Assembly (NCBI GenBank): GCA_902599665.1
Contig: CACKGK010000005.1
Coordinates: forward strand, 18,281-82,280
Source: an uncultured Pelagibacteraceae bacterium
Lineage (GTDB): Bacteria > Pseudomonadota > Alphaproteobacteria > Pelagibacterales > Pelagibacteraceae
DNA: 64,000 nt
Direction: 5' to 3'
Positions 19,360-28,178 of this stretch are shown piece by piece. The notes under the pieces are model-generated. The model worked only from the letters and a program-made list of their open reading frames with translations. It did not search any database and had not been told where the DNA came from. Each line of letters starts with the position of its first letter. Within the stretch, counting starts at the first letter, position 1. The translations under genes were made by a program, and so were the position numbers.

Positions 19360-20301
19360 ATGGCAGTTAAATCTACAAAAGCTATTAAAATTTCTCAAAA
19401 ACATTTGTTAGGTATTCAAGATTTATCAGTTAATGATGTTAATACAATCTTAAAAGAAGCATCTAATTTTATTGAATTAAATAAAAGCAAAAACAAAAAA
19501 ATTGATATTTTAAAAGGTAAAACGCAAATCAACTTATTTTTTGAACCATCAACGAGGACACAAAGTTCTTTTGAATTAGCAGGGAAAAGATTGGGCGCAG
19601 ATGTAATGTCCATGAATATTACAAACTCTTCAATAAAAAAAGGTGAAACTCTAATAGATACTGCGATGACATTAAATGCAATGCATCCAGATATCATCGT
19701 TATAAGGCATCAAGATTCTGGTGCTTGTAATTTGTTATCTCAAAAAGTTAATTGCGCAGTTCTTAATGCAGGAGATGGACGAAGAGAACATCCTACTCAA
19801 GCTCTACTAGATGCATTAACTATAATAAATAGAAGAAAAAAAATAGAAGGTCTTAAAATAGCTATATGTGGAGATATTCTTCATTCAAGAGTAGCAAGAT
19901 CAAATATTTATTTATTAAACATGTTAGGTGCTGAAGTAAATATAGTAGCACCAACAAATCTTATGCCAAATGAAATAGAAAGATTTGGTGTCAATATTTT
20001 TTCAGATATGAAAAAAGGAGTTAAAGATTGTGACATAGTGATGATGTTAAGACTTCAGAATGAGAGAATGACAAGTTCTTTTCTATCTTCTAACAGGGAA
20101 TACTATGAATATTATGGTTTAACACCAGACAAAATAAAATTTGCTAAAGAAGATGCACTTATAATGCATCCAGGTCCAATGAACAGAGGAATTGAAATTG
20201 ATACAAACTTAGCAGACGATATTAATAAAAGTGTAATTAAAGAACAAGTAGAATTAGGGGTAGCAGTAAGAATGGCCTGTTTAAAGATTTTTTGTGAATA
20301 A
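19360..20301 (+). CDS. pyrB: Aspartate carbamoyltransferase, catalytic subunit
   Basis: PyrB joins carbamoyl phosphate and aspartate, the committed step of pyrimidine synthesis. The 313-residue protein has the carbamoyl-phosphate motif [38 protein letters not shown], and the C-terminal [13 protein letters not shown]. No pyrI regulatory-chain gene is nearby. Instead, the pyrC-like gene starts at the base after its stop, the layout seen where a dihydroorotase-like protein assembles with PyrB. Confidence 0.96.
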   Translation: MAVKSTKAIKISQKHLLGIQDLSVNDVNTILKEASNFIELNKSKNKKIDILKGKTQINLFFEPSTRTQSSFELAGKRLGADVMSMNITNSSIKKGETLIDTAMTLNAMHPDIIVIRHQDSGACNLLSQKVNCAVLNAGDGRREHPTQALLDALTIINRRKKIEGLKIAICGDILHSRVARSNIYLLNMLGAEVNIVAPTNLMPNEIERFGVNIFSDMKKGVKDCDIVMMLRLQNERMTSSFLSSNREYYEYYGLTPDKIKFAKEDALIMHPGPMNRGIEIDTNLADDINKSVIKEQVELGVAVRMACLKIFCE

Positions 20302-21591
20302 ATGAAAAAGAAATATTTTATAAATGCAAATATAATTGATCCATATAATTCTTTAAATGAGATAGGTGGATTAATAATTGGTGAAAATGGTAAAATTGAA
20401 GCTGTTGGTAAAAAAGTAAATACTAATAATATTCCATCTAGAGAAAAAGTAATTGATTTAAAAGGTATGCATATATTCCCAGGCCTAGTAGATATGCGTG
20501 TATTTGTTGGTGAGCCAGGGTTTGAATATAAAGAAAATTTTAGAACATTAAGTCAAGCAGCTTTATCTGGAGGTGTTACATCAGTTGTAACAATGCCTAA
20601 TACAAATCCAGTAATTGATAATGTTTCGATTGTAGATTTTCTTAGAAGAAGAGGAAGAGATAAATCTAAAATAAATATTTTTCCAACCGCCGCGTTAACA
20701 GTAAATACAGACGGAGTGAACATGACTGAGTTTGGATTGTTGCAAGGAAAAGGGATTATTGGATTTACAGATGGTGTTAAGACAATTCAAAACCCGAGAA
20801 TAATGAATAGAATTATGAATTCAGCCTCAGATTTAAATTCTTTAATTATACAACATGCTGAAGATGCGGAGTTATCAAAAAATGGAATGATTAATGATGG
20901 AATAATTGCTACAAAACTTGGTTTACAAGGAATTCCTGTAAGCGCAGAATTGTTGATTTTAGAAAGAGATTTAACTTTATTAGAGTATAATAATTGCAGA
21001 TATCATATATCACAAATTTCATCAGCAAGCTCAGTTGAAATAATTAAAGAAAGAAAAAAAAAAGTTAAATTTAGCTGCGGCGTTTCAATCAATAATCTAT
21101 CATTAAACGAAAATGATATAGGGGATTTTAAAACATTTTTAAAGTTGTCTCCGCCTTTGAGGACTGAAATGGATAGAAATTCCCTAGTTCAAGGGTTGGT
21201 TGATGAAACTATTGATGTAATAGTATCAGACCATAAACCTGAGGACGAAGAAAATAAAAGATTAACTTTTGCACAAGCAGAAACTGGTGCATCAGGTATC
21301 GAAACCTTATTGCCATTAAGTTTGGAGTTATATCACAATGGATCAGTGACTTTAGATACTATTATAAAGGCTTTAACATCTAGTCCTGCAAAAATACTTA
21401 AAATAAATAAAGGTAATTTATCAATAGGAAATAATGCTGACTTTTGTATTGTAGACATAAATAAACCATGGGTAGTGAGAAAAGATAAATTAATATCAAA
21501 ATCAAAAAATACTCCAATAGAAGATAAAAAATTACAAGGTAAAGTAATGAATACTTTTGTTAATGGAGAAGAGTTATTTAAAGCTGAATAA
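20302..21591 (+). CDS. pyrC: Dihydroorotase-like protein (PyrC/PyrC' family) lacking the HxH motif
   Basis: The 429-residue amidohydrolase-fold protein is annotated dihydroorotase in alphaproteobacteria. At the position where active enzymes read GLIDxHxH, this one reads GLVDMRVFVGEPG, so both metal-binding His are replaced. Later ligand positions seem kept: QHAEDAE, YHISQISSASS, and the Asp in IVSDHKPEDEE. The C-terminus has the expected ADFCIVDINKPWVV. Known inactive PyrC' homologues serve as structural partners of PyrB. The adjacent position, with zero spacing after pyrB, fits that role, but catalysis with changed ligands cannot be excluded from sequence. The name pyrC is therefore a family label. 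Confidence 0.85.
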   Translation: MKKKYFINANIIDPYNSLNEIGGLIIGENGKIEAVGKKVNTNNIPSREKVIDLKGMHIFPGLVDMRVFVGEPGFEYKENFRTLSQAALSGGVTSVVTMPNTNPVIDNVSIVDFLRRRGRDKSKINIFPTAALTVNTDGVNMTEFGLLQGKGIIGFTDGVKTIQNPRIMNRIMNSASDLNSLIIQHAEDAELSKNGMINDGIIATKLGLQGIPVSAELLILERDLTLLEYNNCRYHISQISSASSVEIIKERKKKVKFSCGVSINNLSLNENDIGDFKTFLKLSPPLRTEMDRNSLVQGLVDETIDVIVSDHKPEDEENKRLTFAQAETGASGIETLLPLSLELYHNGSVTLDTIIKALTSSPAKILKINKGNLSIGNNADFCIVDINKPWVVRKDKLISKSKNTPIEDKKLQGKVMNTFVNGEELFKAE

Positions 21592-22166
21592 TGGACTACA
21601 TAATTACAGCTTTAGTATCTTATTTATTTGGCTCAATTCCTTTTGGATACATATTTACAAAAATATTTCTTAAAAAAGATATAAGAGATGTGGGGTCTGG
21701 AAATATAGGAGCTACAAATGTTTTAAGAACAGGAAATAAAAGATTAGGATATTTAACCCTAATACTAGATATTTTAAAAGCTGTTATACCTGTTATTTAT
21801 GTAAAGCTTTATTATCCTGATTTAATTTTCATTTCAGCACTTTGTGCTTTTTTAGGTCATTTATTTCCAGTTTGGTTAAAATTTGATGGAGGTAAGGGTG
21901 TTGCAACATTTGTGGGAATACTAATTTCAATAAATATTTATTATGCATTAATATTTGGGATTATTTGGGTTTTAACTTTTATTATATCAAAATATTCTTC
22001 TCTATCTTCCTTAATTGCATCAATCTCAATACCAATTTACATATTAATTTTAGGTAATGGTAATTTTATTTTTTTTACCATTATGTTTGTTTTAATTTTT
22101 TATACACATAGAGAAAATATAAAAAGATTAATAAACAAAGAAGAAACAAAGAGTAAAATTTATTAA
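21591..22166 (+). CDS. plsY: Acyl-phosphate:glycerol-3-phosphate acyltransferase
   Basis: PlsY is the integral membrane enzyme that acylates glycerol-3-phosphate at position 1 using acyl-phosphate, starting phospholipid synthesis. The 191-residue protein has about five membrane spans and all three family motifs: LFGSIPFGYIFTK, VGSGNIGATNVLRTG, and the late HLFPVWLKFDGGKGVAT. The start overlaps the pyrC-like stop by one base, indicating co-transcription. The PlsX partner that supplies acyl-phosphate is not visible here. Confidence 0.95.
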   Translation: MDYIITALVSYLFGSIPFGYIFTKIFLKKDIRDVGSGNIGATNVLRTGNKRLGYLTLILDILKAVIPVIYVKLYYPDLIFISALCAFLGHLFPVWLKFDGGKGVATFVGILISINIYYALIFGIIWVLTFIISKYSSLSSLIASISIPIYILILGNGNFIFFTIMFVLIFYTHRENIKRLINKEETKSKIY

Positions 22167-22203
22167 TTTGACAGTTAAGTAGTTATAGGTAGTTTCAACA
22201 ATA

Positions 22204-24762
22204 ATGAATCTTGTAATTGTTGAAAGTCCTGCAAAAGCTAAAACTATAAATAAATATCTTGGCGCAGATTACACAGTTTTAGCTAGCTATGGTCACATCA
22301 GAGATTTACCATCAAAGAATGGTTCGGTCGATCCAGAAAATTCCTTTAAGATGATTTGGGAAGTTGACAGTTTTTCTAAAAAATATTTAAAAGAAATAAC
22401 TGATACAGCCAAGAATTCAGACAAAATTATACTTGCTACAGATCCTGATCGTGAGGGTGAAGCAATAGCGTGGCATGTAAAAGAATTTTTAGATGAAAAA
22501 AAACTTCTGAAAGACAAAAAAGTTGAAAGAGTAGTCTTCAACGAAATCACTAAAAAAGCTGTAACAAATGGGATAGATAATCCTAGAAATATTGAGAATG
22601 AACTTGTTGATGCTTACATGGCAAGACGTGCTTTAGATTATCTAGTAGGTTTTAATATATCACCTATTTTATGGACAAAGCTACCTGGATCAAAATCCGC
22701 AGGAAGAGTTCAGTCTGTAGCACTTAGATTGCTTACTGAGAGAGAGCATGAAATAGAGGTATTTCAACCTAAAGAGTTTTGGACACTAAATGTAAATTTT
22801 TTAACAAAAGATAATTTAATAATAAATACAAATATTAATCAACTTGATGGAAAAAAAATTGAAAAGTTTTCATTTAAAAATAAAGTGGAAGTTAATTCAG
22901 GAGTAGAATTAATAAAAGACAAAAAATATAAAATTAGTGATATAACTTCTAAAACATATACTCGAAACCCATCTGGTCCATTTACTACTTCAACTTTACA
23001 ACAAACTTCATCTAGTAAATTAGGGTTTGGGGCATCAAGAACAATGCAAATTGCACAAAGATTGTATCAAGGTATAGATATAGATGGTGAAACAGTTGGT
23101 TTAATTACATATATGAGAACGGATGGTACAAATATCTCAAAGGATGCTGTTACCTCATTTAGAGATTTCATTACTCAGAACTACGGAAATGATTATTTGC
23201 CACCATCACCATTAAATTATTCAGGAAAAAAAGCAAAAAATGCTCAAGAGGCCCATGAAGCAATTAGGCCAACAGAGATAAGTAGAGTTCCAGATGATAT
23301 GAAAAAATATCTAAGTACAGATCAATATAAATTGTATAATTTAATTTGGTCAAGATCCCTGTCCTCACAAATGGAATCTGCAAAATTTGATAGAAAAACT
23401 ATTACTATCTCATCTGATGATGAAAAAAATATATTTAAAGCAAGTGGCTCCACTTTAAAGTTTGATGGTTTTTTAAAAGTTTCAAATTTAGATGGAAATA
23501 AAGATGAGGAAAATATTTTACCAGATGTAAGTAAAGGAGAAATATCTTATAAAGATTTTAATGATGAACAACACTTTACTCAACCACCACCAAGATATTC
23601 TGAAGCTAGTCTTGTTAAAAAACTTGAAGAATTAGGAATTGGTAGACCATCTACTTATGCTAGTATCATATCTGTTATTTCAAACAGAGGATATGCTGAT
23701 ATAGAAAATAAAAGATTTTTTCCAACAGATAGAGGAAAATTGCTATCTGCGTTTTTAGAAAAATTATTTTCAAAATATGTTGATTATGATTTTACAGCAA
23801 AATTAGAAGATCAATTAGATGACATAACATCGGGTAAAGAGAATTGGATTAAGGTTTTAGAGGAATTTTGGAGAGACTTTAATTTAAATGTAACAGATGT
23901 AAAGGAAAAAAGAACAAGAGAAGTTCTAGACTTACTTAATGAAAGTCTGGGATCATTAATTTTTGAGGTAGATAAAGATGGAAATATAAATAGAAAATGT
24001 AGACTTTGTGATAGTGGCCAATTAAGCTTAAAAAATAGTTTCAGAGGTGGTGCATTTATTGGATGCTCAAATTATCCAGAATGTAAATTCACCAGACCTC
24101 TATCTAAATCTAAGGCTGCTCAGCAATTAACATTGGCAGAACCAAAGCTAGTTGGTCAAAATGATCATGGTAAAGATATATATTTAAAAAATGGAAGATT
24201 TGGCCCTTATTTGCAATACGAAAAAGAAAAAGAGGAAGAGGAAGCAAAAAAGAAAAAAAGAAAATTGAAAAAAGAGGAAAATAACATGAAAAATGTCTCA
24301 ATACCAAAAGGGATTGATATAAAAAGTATAGATTTAGAGAGAGCAAAATATTTGTGCTCATTGCCATTGAGCTTAGGTAAAAATCCTGAAAATGATAAAG
24401 ATATAACAGTCAATGTTGGAAGATTTGGTCCATATTTAAAATGTGAGAATAAATCTGCTCGTTTAGAGAACGTAGAAGAAATATTTAGCATTGGATTAAA
24501 TAGAGCTGTAACATTAATTGCTGAGGCAAAACCTGGTAGAATTTCATCTTCACTAATTAAAGATCTTGGAGAACACCCAGAAGATAAAAAACCAGTAAGA
24601 ATAATGAAAGGTCAATATGGGCCGTATATTAAATATAAATCATTAAATGCTACAATTCCTGAGGAGAAAGACCCAATTGAATTAACAATGGAAGAAGCGC
24701 TTATTTTAATTGAGAAAAGAAAAGAGTACGATAAGAATAAAAAGAAAAAGAAAGGTAAATAA
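22204..24762 (+). CDS. topA: DNA topoisomerase I
   Basis: This type IA topoisomerase relaxes negative supercoils. The N-terminal Toprim domain has LVIVESPAKAKTINKYLG and the acidic DPDREGEAIAWH. The active-site Tyr lies near residue 302 in GLITYMRTDGTN. One four-cysteine zinc motif is visible (CRLCDSGQ with GCSNYPEC). After it come at least three copies of the C-terminal repeat GRFGPYL. A run of about 25 charged Glu/Lys residues is inserted after the first copy. Total length is 852 residues. It follows plsY after 37 bases and overlaps the RidA-family gene by one. Confidence 0.96.
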   Translation: MNLVIVESPAKAKTINKYLGADYTVLASYGHIRDLPSKNGSVDPENSFKMIWEVDSFSKKYLKEITDTAKNSDKIILATDPDREGEAIAWHVKEFLDEKKLLKDKKVERVVFNEITKKAVTNGIDNPRNIENELVDAYMARRALDYLVGFNISPILWTKLPGSKSAGRVQSVALRLLTEREHEIEVFQPKEFWTLNVNFLTKDNLIINTNINQLDGKKIEKFSFKNKVEVNSGVELIKDKKYKISDITSKTYTRNPSGPFTTSTLQQTSSSKLGFGASRTMQIAQRLYQGIDIDGETVGLITYMRTDGTNISKDAVTSFRDFITQNYGNDYLPPSPLNYSGKKAKNAQEAHEAIRPTEISRVPDDMKKYLSTDQYKLYNLIWSRSLSSQMESAKFDRKTITISSDDEKNIFKASGSTLKFDGFLKVSNLDGNKDEENILPDVSKGEISYKDFNDEQHFTQPPPRYSEASLVKKLEELGIGRPSTYASIISVISNRGYADIENKRFFPTDRGKLLSAFLEKLFSKYVDYDFTAKLEDQLDDITSGKENWIKVLEEFWRDFNLNVTDVKEKRTREVLDLLNESLGSLIFEVDKDGNINRKCRLCDSGQLSLKNSFRGGAFIGCSNYPECKFTRPLSKSKAAQQLTLAEPKLVGQNDHGKDIYLKNGRFGPYLQYEKEKEEEEAKKKKRKLKKEENNMKNVSIPKGIDIKSIDLERAKYLCSLPLSLGKNPENDKDITVNVGRFGPYLKCENKSARLENVEEIFSIGLNRAVTLIAEAKPGRISSSLIKDLGEHPEDKKPVRIMKGQYGPYIKYKSLNATIPEEKDPIELTMEEALILIEKRKEYDKNKKKKKGK

Positions 24763-25223
24763 TGTCTATTGATGCAAAAATAAAAGCAATGGGTTTAGTT
24801 CTGCCAAAAGCTACTGATCCTGTTGGCTCATATGTTGCCACAAAAATTTCTAACAATTTACTTTATATTTCAGGACAAATATCAATTGATGCTGATGGAG
24901 AATTAATTAAAGGAAAAGTTGGAAAAGATTTTAATACGGAGCAAGCTTACAAAGCAGCACAAAGATGTGCATTAAATATAATTGCTCAAGCTAAAAAGGC
25001 ATGCTCAGATGATTTATCAAGAATTAAATCATGCGTTAAATTAACAGGTTTTGTGAATTCTACAGATGACTTTATAGAACAACCTAAAGTAGTTAATGGA
25101 GCATCAGATTTAATCAAAGATGTCTTTGGAGATAATGGTACACATACACGTGCTGCTGTGAGTACTAATAGTTTGCCTTTAGGTGTTGCAGTTGAAGTTG
25201 ACGCAATATTCGAGATTAAATAG
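24762..25223 (+). CDS. RidA/YjgF/YER057c/UK114 family protein
   Basis: The 153-residue protein has the RidA fold signature: LLYISGQISIDADGE, an EQAYKAAQRCALNIIAQAK helix, and the C-terminal RAAVSTNSLPLGVAVEVDAIFEI with the conserved Arg. Family members hydrolyse reactive enamine/imine intermediates, but many subgroups have other or unknown roles. This one resembles the longer subgroup with an N-terminal extension of about 20 residues. It overlaps topA by one base. Its stop codon directly abuts the stop of ugd on the other strand. Confidence 0.85.
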   Translation: MSIDAKIKAMGLVLPKATDPVGSYVATKISNNLLYISGQISIDADGELIKGKVGKDFNTEQAYKAAQRCALNIIAQAKKACSDDLSRIKSCVKLTGFVNSTDDFIEQPKVVNGASDLIKDVFGDNGTHTRAAVSTNSLPLGVAVEVDAIFEIK

Positions 25224-26519
25224 TTATCTGCCTATACTATAATATTTGATATTTTTATTTTTCATTTTTGAAGGTGAATATAAATTTCTTAAATCGTAAA
25301 TCTTAAATTTTTTCTTATTATTTAACTTATTAAAGTTAATCTGTTTAAACTCATTCCACTCTGTATGAATTATTATAAGGTCGCTATTTATGCATGCATC
25401 TTTGATATTATTAAAATAAGATACTTTCTTCTTATCAAAATCATTTTTAATTCCTGTAGGTTCATAGTATGAAACTTTTGCACCTTTTTTAGTCAAATAT
25501 GGGATTAATTTTAGAGATGCCGAGTCTCTCATATCATCAGTACCAGCCTTAAAAGTAACACCCAAAAATGTAATTTTTTTATTTTTCATGTTATTATTTA
25601 ATATTTGTTTAATATTATTTAATAAATATTTGTGCCTATTATCATTTGAGTAAATTGTTGATTTAACTATTGATAAATTGGTTTTAAATTTTTTTGAAGT
25701 AGAAACTAATGCACGTGTATCTTTTGGAAAACAAGAGCCACCATAACCTGGTCCAGCTCTTAAAAATCTTCCTCCAATTCTTTCGTCAGCTCCCATACCA
25801 ACTGAAATATCAGTAACATCAACGTTAAGTTTTTCACATAAATTTGAAATTTCATTTATAAAAGTAATTTTTGTTGCTAGAAATGCATTAGATGCATATT
25901 TTATAATCTCTGCTGCACGTCTTGATGTATTGAAATATCTTCCCTTCTTTTTAATAATTGGAGAATATAAATTTTTTAACACATTATTGGCCTTTTTACT
26001 GTTAGTTCCAACTACAACTCGGTCAGGAAACATGAAATCTCTGATAGCTTCACCTTCTCTTAGAAATTCTGGATTTGAAACAACATCAAATAATTTTTTA
26101 TTATTTTTTGTTGTTAATAAATTTTGAATTTTATCACCAGTAGTTACTGGAACTGTGGATTTAGTAACTATTATTTTATATTTATTTAAATTCTTTTTTA
26201 TATCCATTAAAACTTGATAAACATATTTCAAATCAGCTTTATTAGATTTAGGATTGGTAGGAGTGCCAACACATATAAATATAAGATCTGATTTTTTAAT
26301 TGACGCTGATATATTTGTTGAGAATTGTAACCTTTTTTGCTTCAAATTTCGTTTAATAAGTTCTTCTAAACCAGGTTCATAAATAGGAATTTCTCCATTT
26401 TTAAGTTTAGAAATCTTATTTGAATTATTATCAACACAAATAACATTATTGCCAAGTTCAGCAAAACATGTTCCACTAACTAATCCTACATAGCCTGCTC
26501 CAATCACACATATTTTCAT
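25224..26519 (-). CDS. ugd: UDP-glucose 6-dehydrogenase
   Basis: Ugd oxidises UDP-glucose twice with NAD+ to UDP-glucuronate, a precursor for surface polysaccharide or glycolipid. The 431-residue protein begins KICVIGAGYVGLVSGTCFAELG (NAD-binding). It has STVPVTTGDKI, SNPEFLREGEAIRDFMFPDR, and the catalytic Cys near residue 260 in GPGYGGSCFPKDTRAL. The C-terminal UDP-binding domain shows LGVTFKAGTDDMRDSAS. It overlaps galU by 4 bases (ATGA), so the two enzymes form a two-gene operon supplying UDP-glucuronate. In SAR11 this may serve glucuronosyl lipids, which is inference. Confidence 0.95.
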   Translation of the reverse strand: MKICVIGAGYVGLVSGTCFAELGNNVICVDNNSNKISKLKNGEIPIYEPGLEELIKRNLKQKRLQFSTNISASIKKSDLIFICVGTPTNPKSNKADLKYVYQVLMDIKKNLNKYKIIVTKSTVPVTTGDKIQNLLTTKNNKKLFDVVSNPEFLREGEAIRDFMFPDRVVVGTNSKKANNVLKNLYSPIIKKKGRYFNTSRRAAEIIKYASNAFLATKITFINEISNLCEKLNVDVTDISVGMGADERIGGRFLRAGPGYGGSCFPKDTRALVSTSKKFKTNLSIVKSTIYSNDNRHKYLLNNIKQILNNNMKNKKITFLGVTFKAGTDDMRDSASLKLIPYLTKKGAKVSYYEPTGIKNDFDKKKVSYFNNIKDACINSDLIIIHTEWNEFKQINFNKLNNKKKFKIYDLRNLYSPSKMKNKNIKYYSIGR

Positions 26520-27331
26520 AATTTTGCTATTTCTAATGTTGAATTAATGTAGCCATTCATAGACCCGCAATCTAAATATTTTCCAGAAAATTTATGTCCA
26601 ATAAATAGAGATTTATTATCAATCATTGTTTTAATTGAGTCGGTAATATGTATCTCCCCACCTTTTCCTTTTTTTTGGCTTTTTAAAATTTTAAATATAT
26701 TCTTGCTCAGTATATATCTTCCAATTACAGCATTATTTGATGGCGCTACTTGTGTATTTGGTTTTTCAATAACATTAGATATTACAAAGTTTTGTTTATT
26801 CAGTTTTTTTGATATTGAATATATACCCCAGCGATCTACATTATTTTTTTTAACTGTCATACTAGCCATTATTGAGGCTTTATATTTTTTGTGTAATTTG
26901 ATCATATCCTTAGAACAATTTCTTTTCATGATTAAATCATCTGGCAAAAGCATTAAAAAAAATTTATTTTTAATAAATTTTTTTGTCTTTAATACAGCAT
27001 CGCCGGTACCTAAGGGTTTATTTTGATAAACAAATTTAATTTTTTTTTTATACTTTAAAATTTTTTTGTATTCTTTTATTATACGTGGATCTTTTTTCTT
27101 TTTAATGAGTGATTTATAAAATTTGTCATTATAAAAATATTTCTTTATCATCTCTTTTTTTTTAGAAATAATAAAGATTATTTCTGTGATACCTGCATCT
27201 ATACATTCATCAAGAATATACTCGATACCGGGCTTTCCATTTATAGGCAATAGTTCTTTCGCAAAGACACTGGTTAAAGGTAAAAGTCTTGTCCCTAATC
27301 CAGCCAGAGGAATAATGGCTTGTTTAATCAT
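26516..27331 (-). CDS. galU: UTP-glucose-1-phosphate uridylyltransferase
   Basis: GalU makes UDP-glucose from UTP and glucose 1-phosphate. The 271-residue nucleotidyltransferase begins KQAIIPLAGLGTRLLPLTSVFAKELLPI with the nucleotide-binding loop. It continues with PGIEYILDECIDAGI, FVYQNKPLGTGDAVL, FFLMLLPDDLI, and GKYLDCGSMNGYI near the end. It is the first gene of galU-ugd and diverges from panC across 34 bases. Use of its product by the adjacent dehydrogenase makes the pathway clear. Confidence 0.95.
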   Translation of the reverse strand: MIKQAIIPLAGLGTRLLPLTSVFAKELLPINGKPGIEYILDECIDAGITEIIFIISKKKEMIKKYFYNDKFYKSLIKKKKDPRIIKEYKKILKYKKKIKFVYQNKPLGTGDAVLKTKKFIKNKFFLMLLPDDLIMKRNCSKDMIKLHKKYKASIMASMTVKKNNVDRWGIYSISKKLNKQNFVISNVIEKPNTQVAPSNNAVIGRYILSKNIFKILKSQKKGKGGEIHITDSIKTMIDNKSLFIGHKFSGKYLDCGSMNGYINSTLEIAKL

Positions 27332-27365
27332 AAAGATAATTTATTTATAAGCATATATTTAAAAT

Positions 27366-28178
27366 ATGAAAATAATTACAAGTATTTTTGAATTAAATAA
27401 AGAGATTAAAGACTATAAAAATGTAGGATTTGTGCCTACAATGGGTGGAATACATGCTGGTCATAAATCTTTAATAAAAGCTTCACAAAATAAAAAAAGT
27501 AAAACTATTGTAAGTATTTTCGTAAATCCTACTCAATTTAACAAAAGAGATGATTTCAAAAAATATCCAAGAAATATTAGGAAAGATATCGCTATATTAA
27601 AAAAAATGAATGTAGAATATTTGTTCAAGCCAAGTGCCAGAGAAATATACAAATTTAAGGCTAAGAAATTTAATTTAAAAAAAAAAGATAAGATATTGTG
27701 TGCTAAATTTAGAACTGGTCATTTCGAAGGTGTTTTAAATGTGATGAATAGACTGATGACTATTGTAAAATCAAAAGATCTGTATATGGGTGAAAAAGAC
27801 TACCAGCAGTTATATTTAATAAAAAAATTCTTGTCAAAAAAGTTTAAAGCAAGGATTAATTCATGTCCTACTGTAAGAGTAAATAAAAATATCGCATTAT
27901 CTACACGAAATAAATTGTTAAAAACAAATTCCCTTAAAAAAGCTGCAGAAATTGCATTATTTTTAAAAAAAATAAAATATAAATCCAAATTACATGGTCC
28001 TAAATTGGCTTCTAATTTAAGTGATTATAAAAAAAAATTAGAAAATAAATACAATATTAAAATAGATTATTTAGAATTTAGAGACGAAAAAAATTTAAAG
28101 CTTAACAATTTTAAAAGTAATTATAGACTATTTGTGGCTTATAATATCGACAATGTTAGATTAATTGATAATTTTTAA
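27366..28178 (+). CDS. panC: Pantothenate synthetase
   Basis: PanC ligates pantoate and beta-alanine with ATP. The 270-residue protein has the nucleotide-binding VGFVPTMGGIHAGHKSLI, SIFVNPTQFNKRDDFKKYPR, and MGEKDYQQLYLIKKF. LSTRNKLL stands for the usual SSRN loop. The family C-terminal DYLEFRD strand is also present. No panB is nearby. The stop abuts the mgtE stop on the other strand with no spacer. Confidence 0.94.
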   Translation: MKIITSIFELNKEIKDYKNVGFVPTMGGIHAGHKSLIKASQNKKSKTIVSIFVNPTQFNKRDDFKKYPRNIRKDIAILKKMNVEYLFKPSAREIYKFKAKKFNLKKKDKILCAKFRTGHFEGVLNVMNRLMTIVKSKDLYMGEKDYQQLYLIKKFLSKKFKARINSCPTVRVNKNIALSTRNKLLKTNSLKKAAEIALFLKKIKYKSKLHGPKLASNLSDYKKKLENKYNIKIDYLEFRDEKNLKLNNFKSNYRLFVAYNIDNVRLIDNF

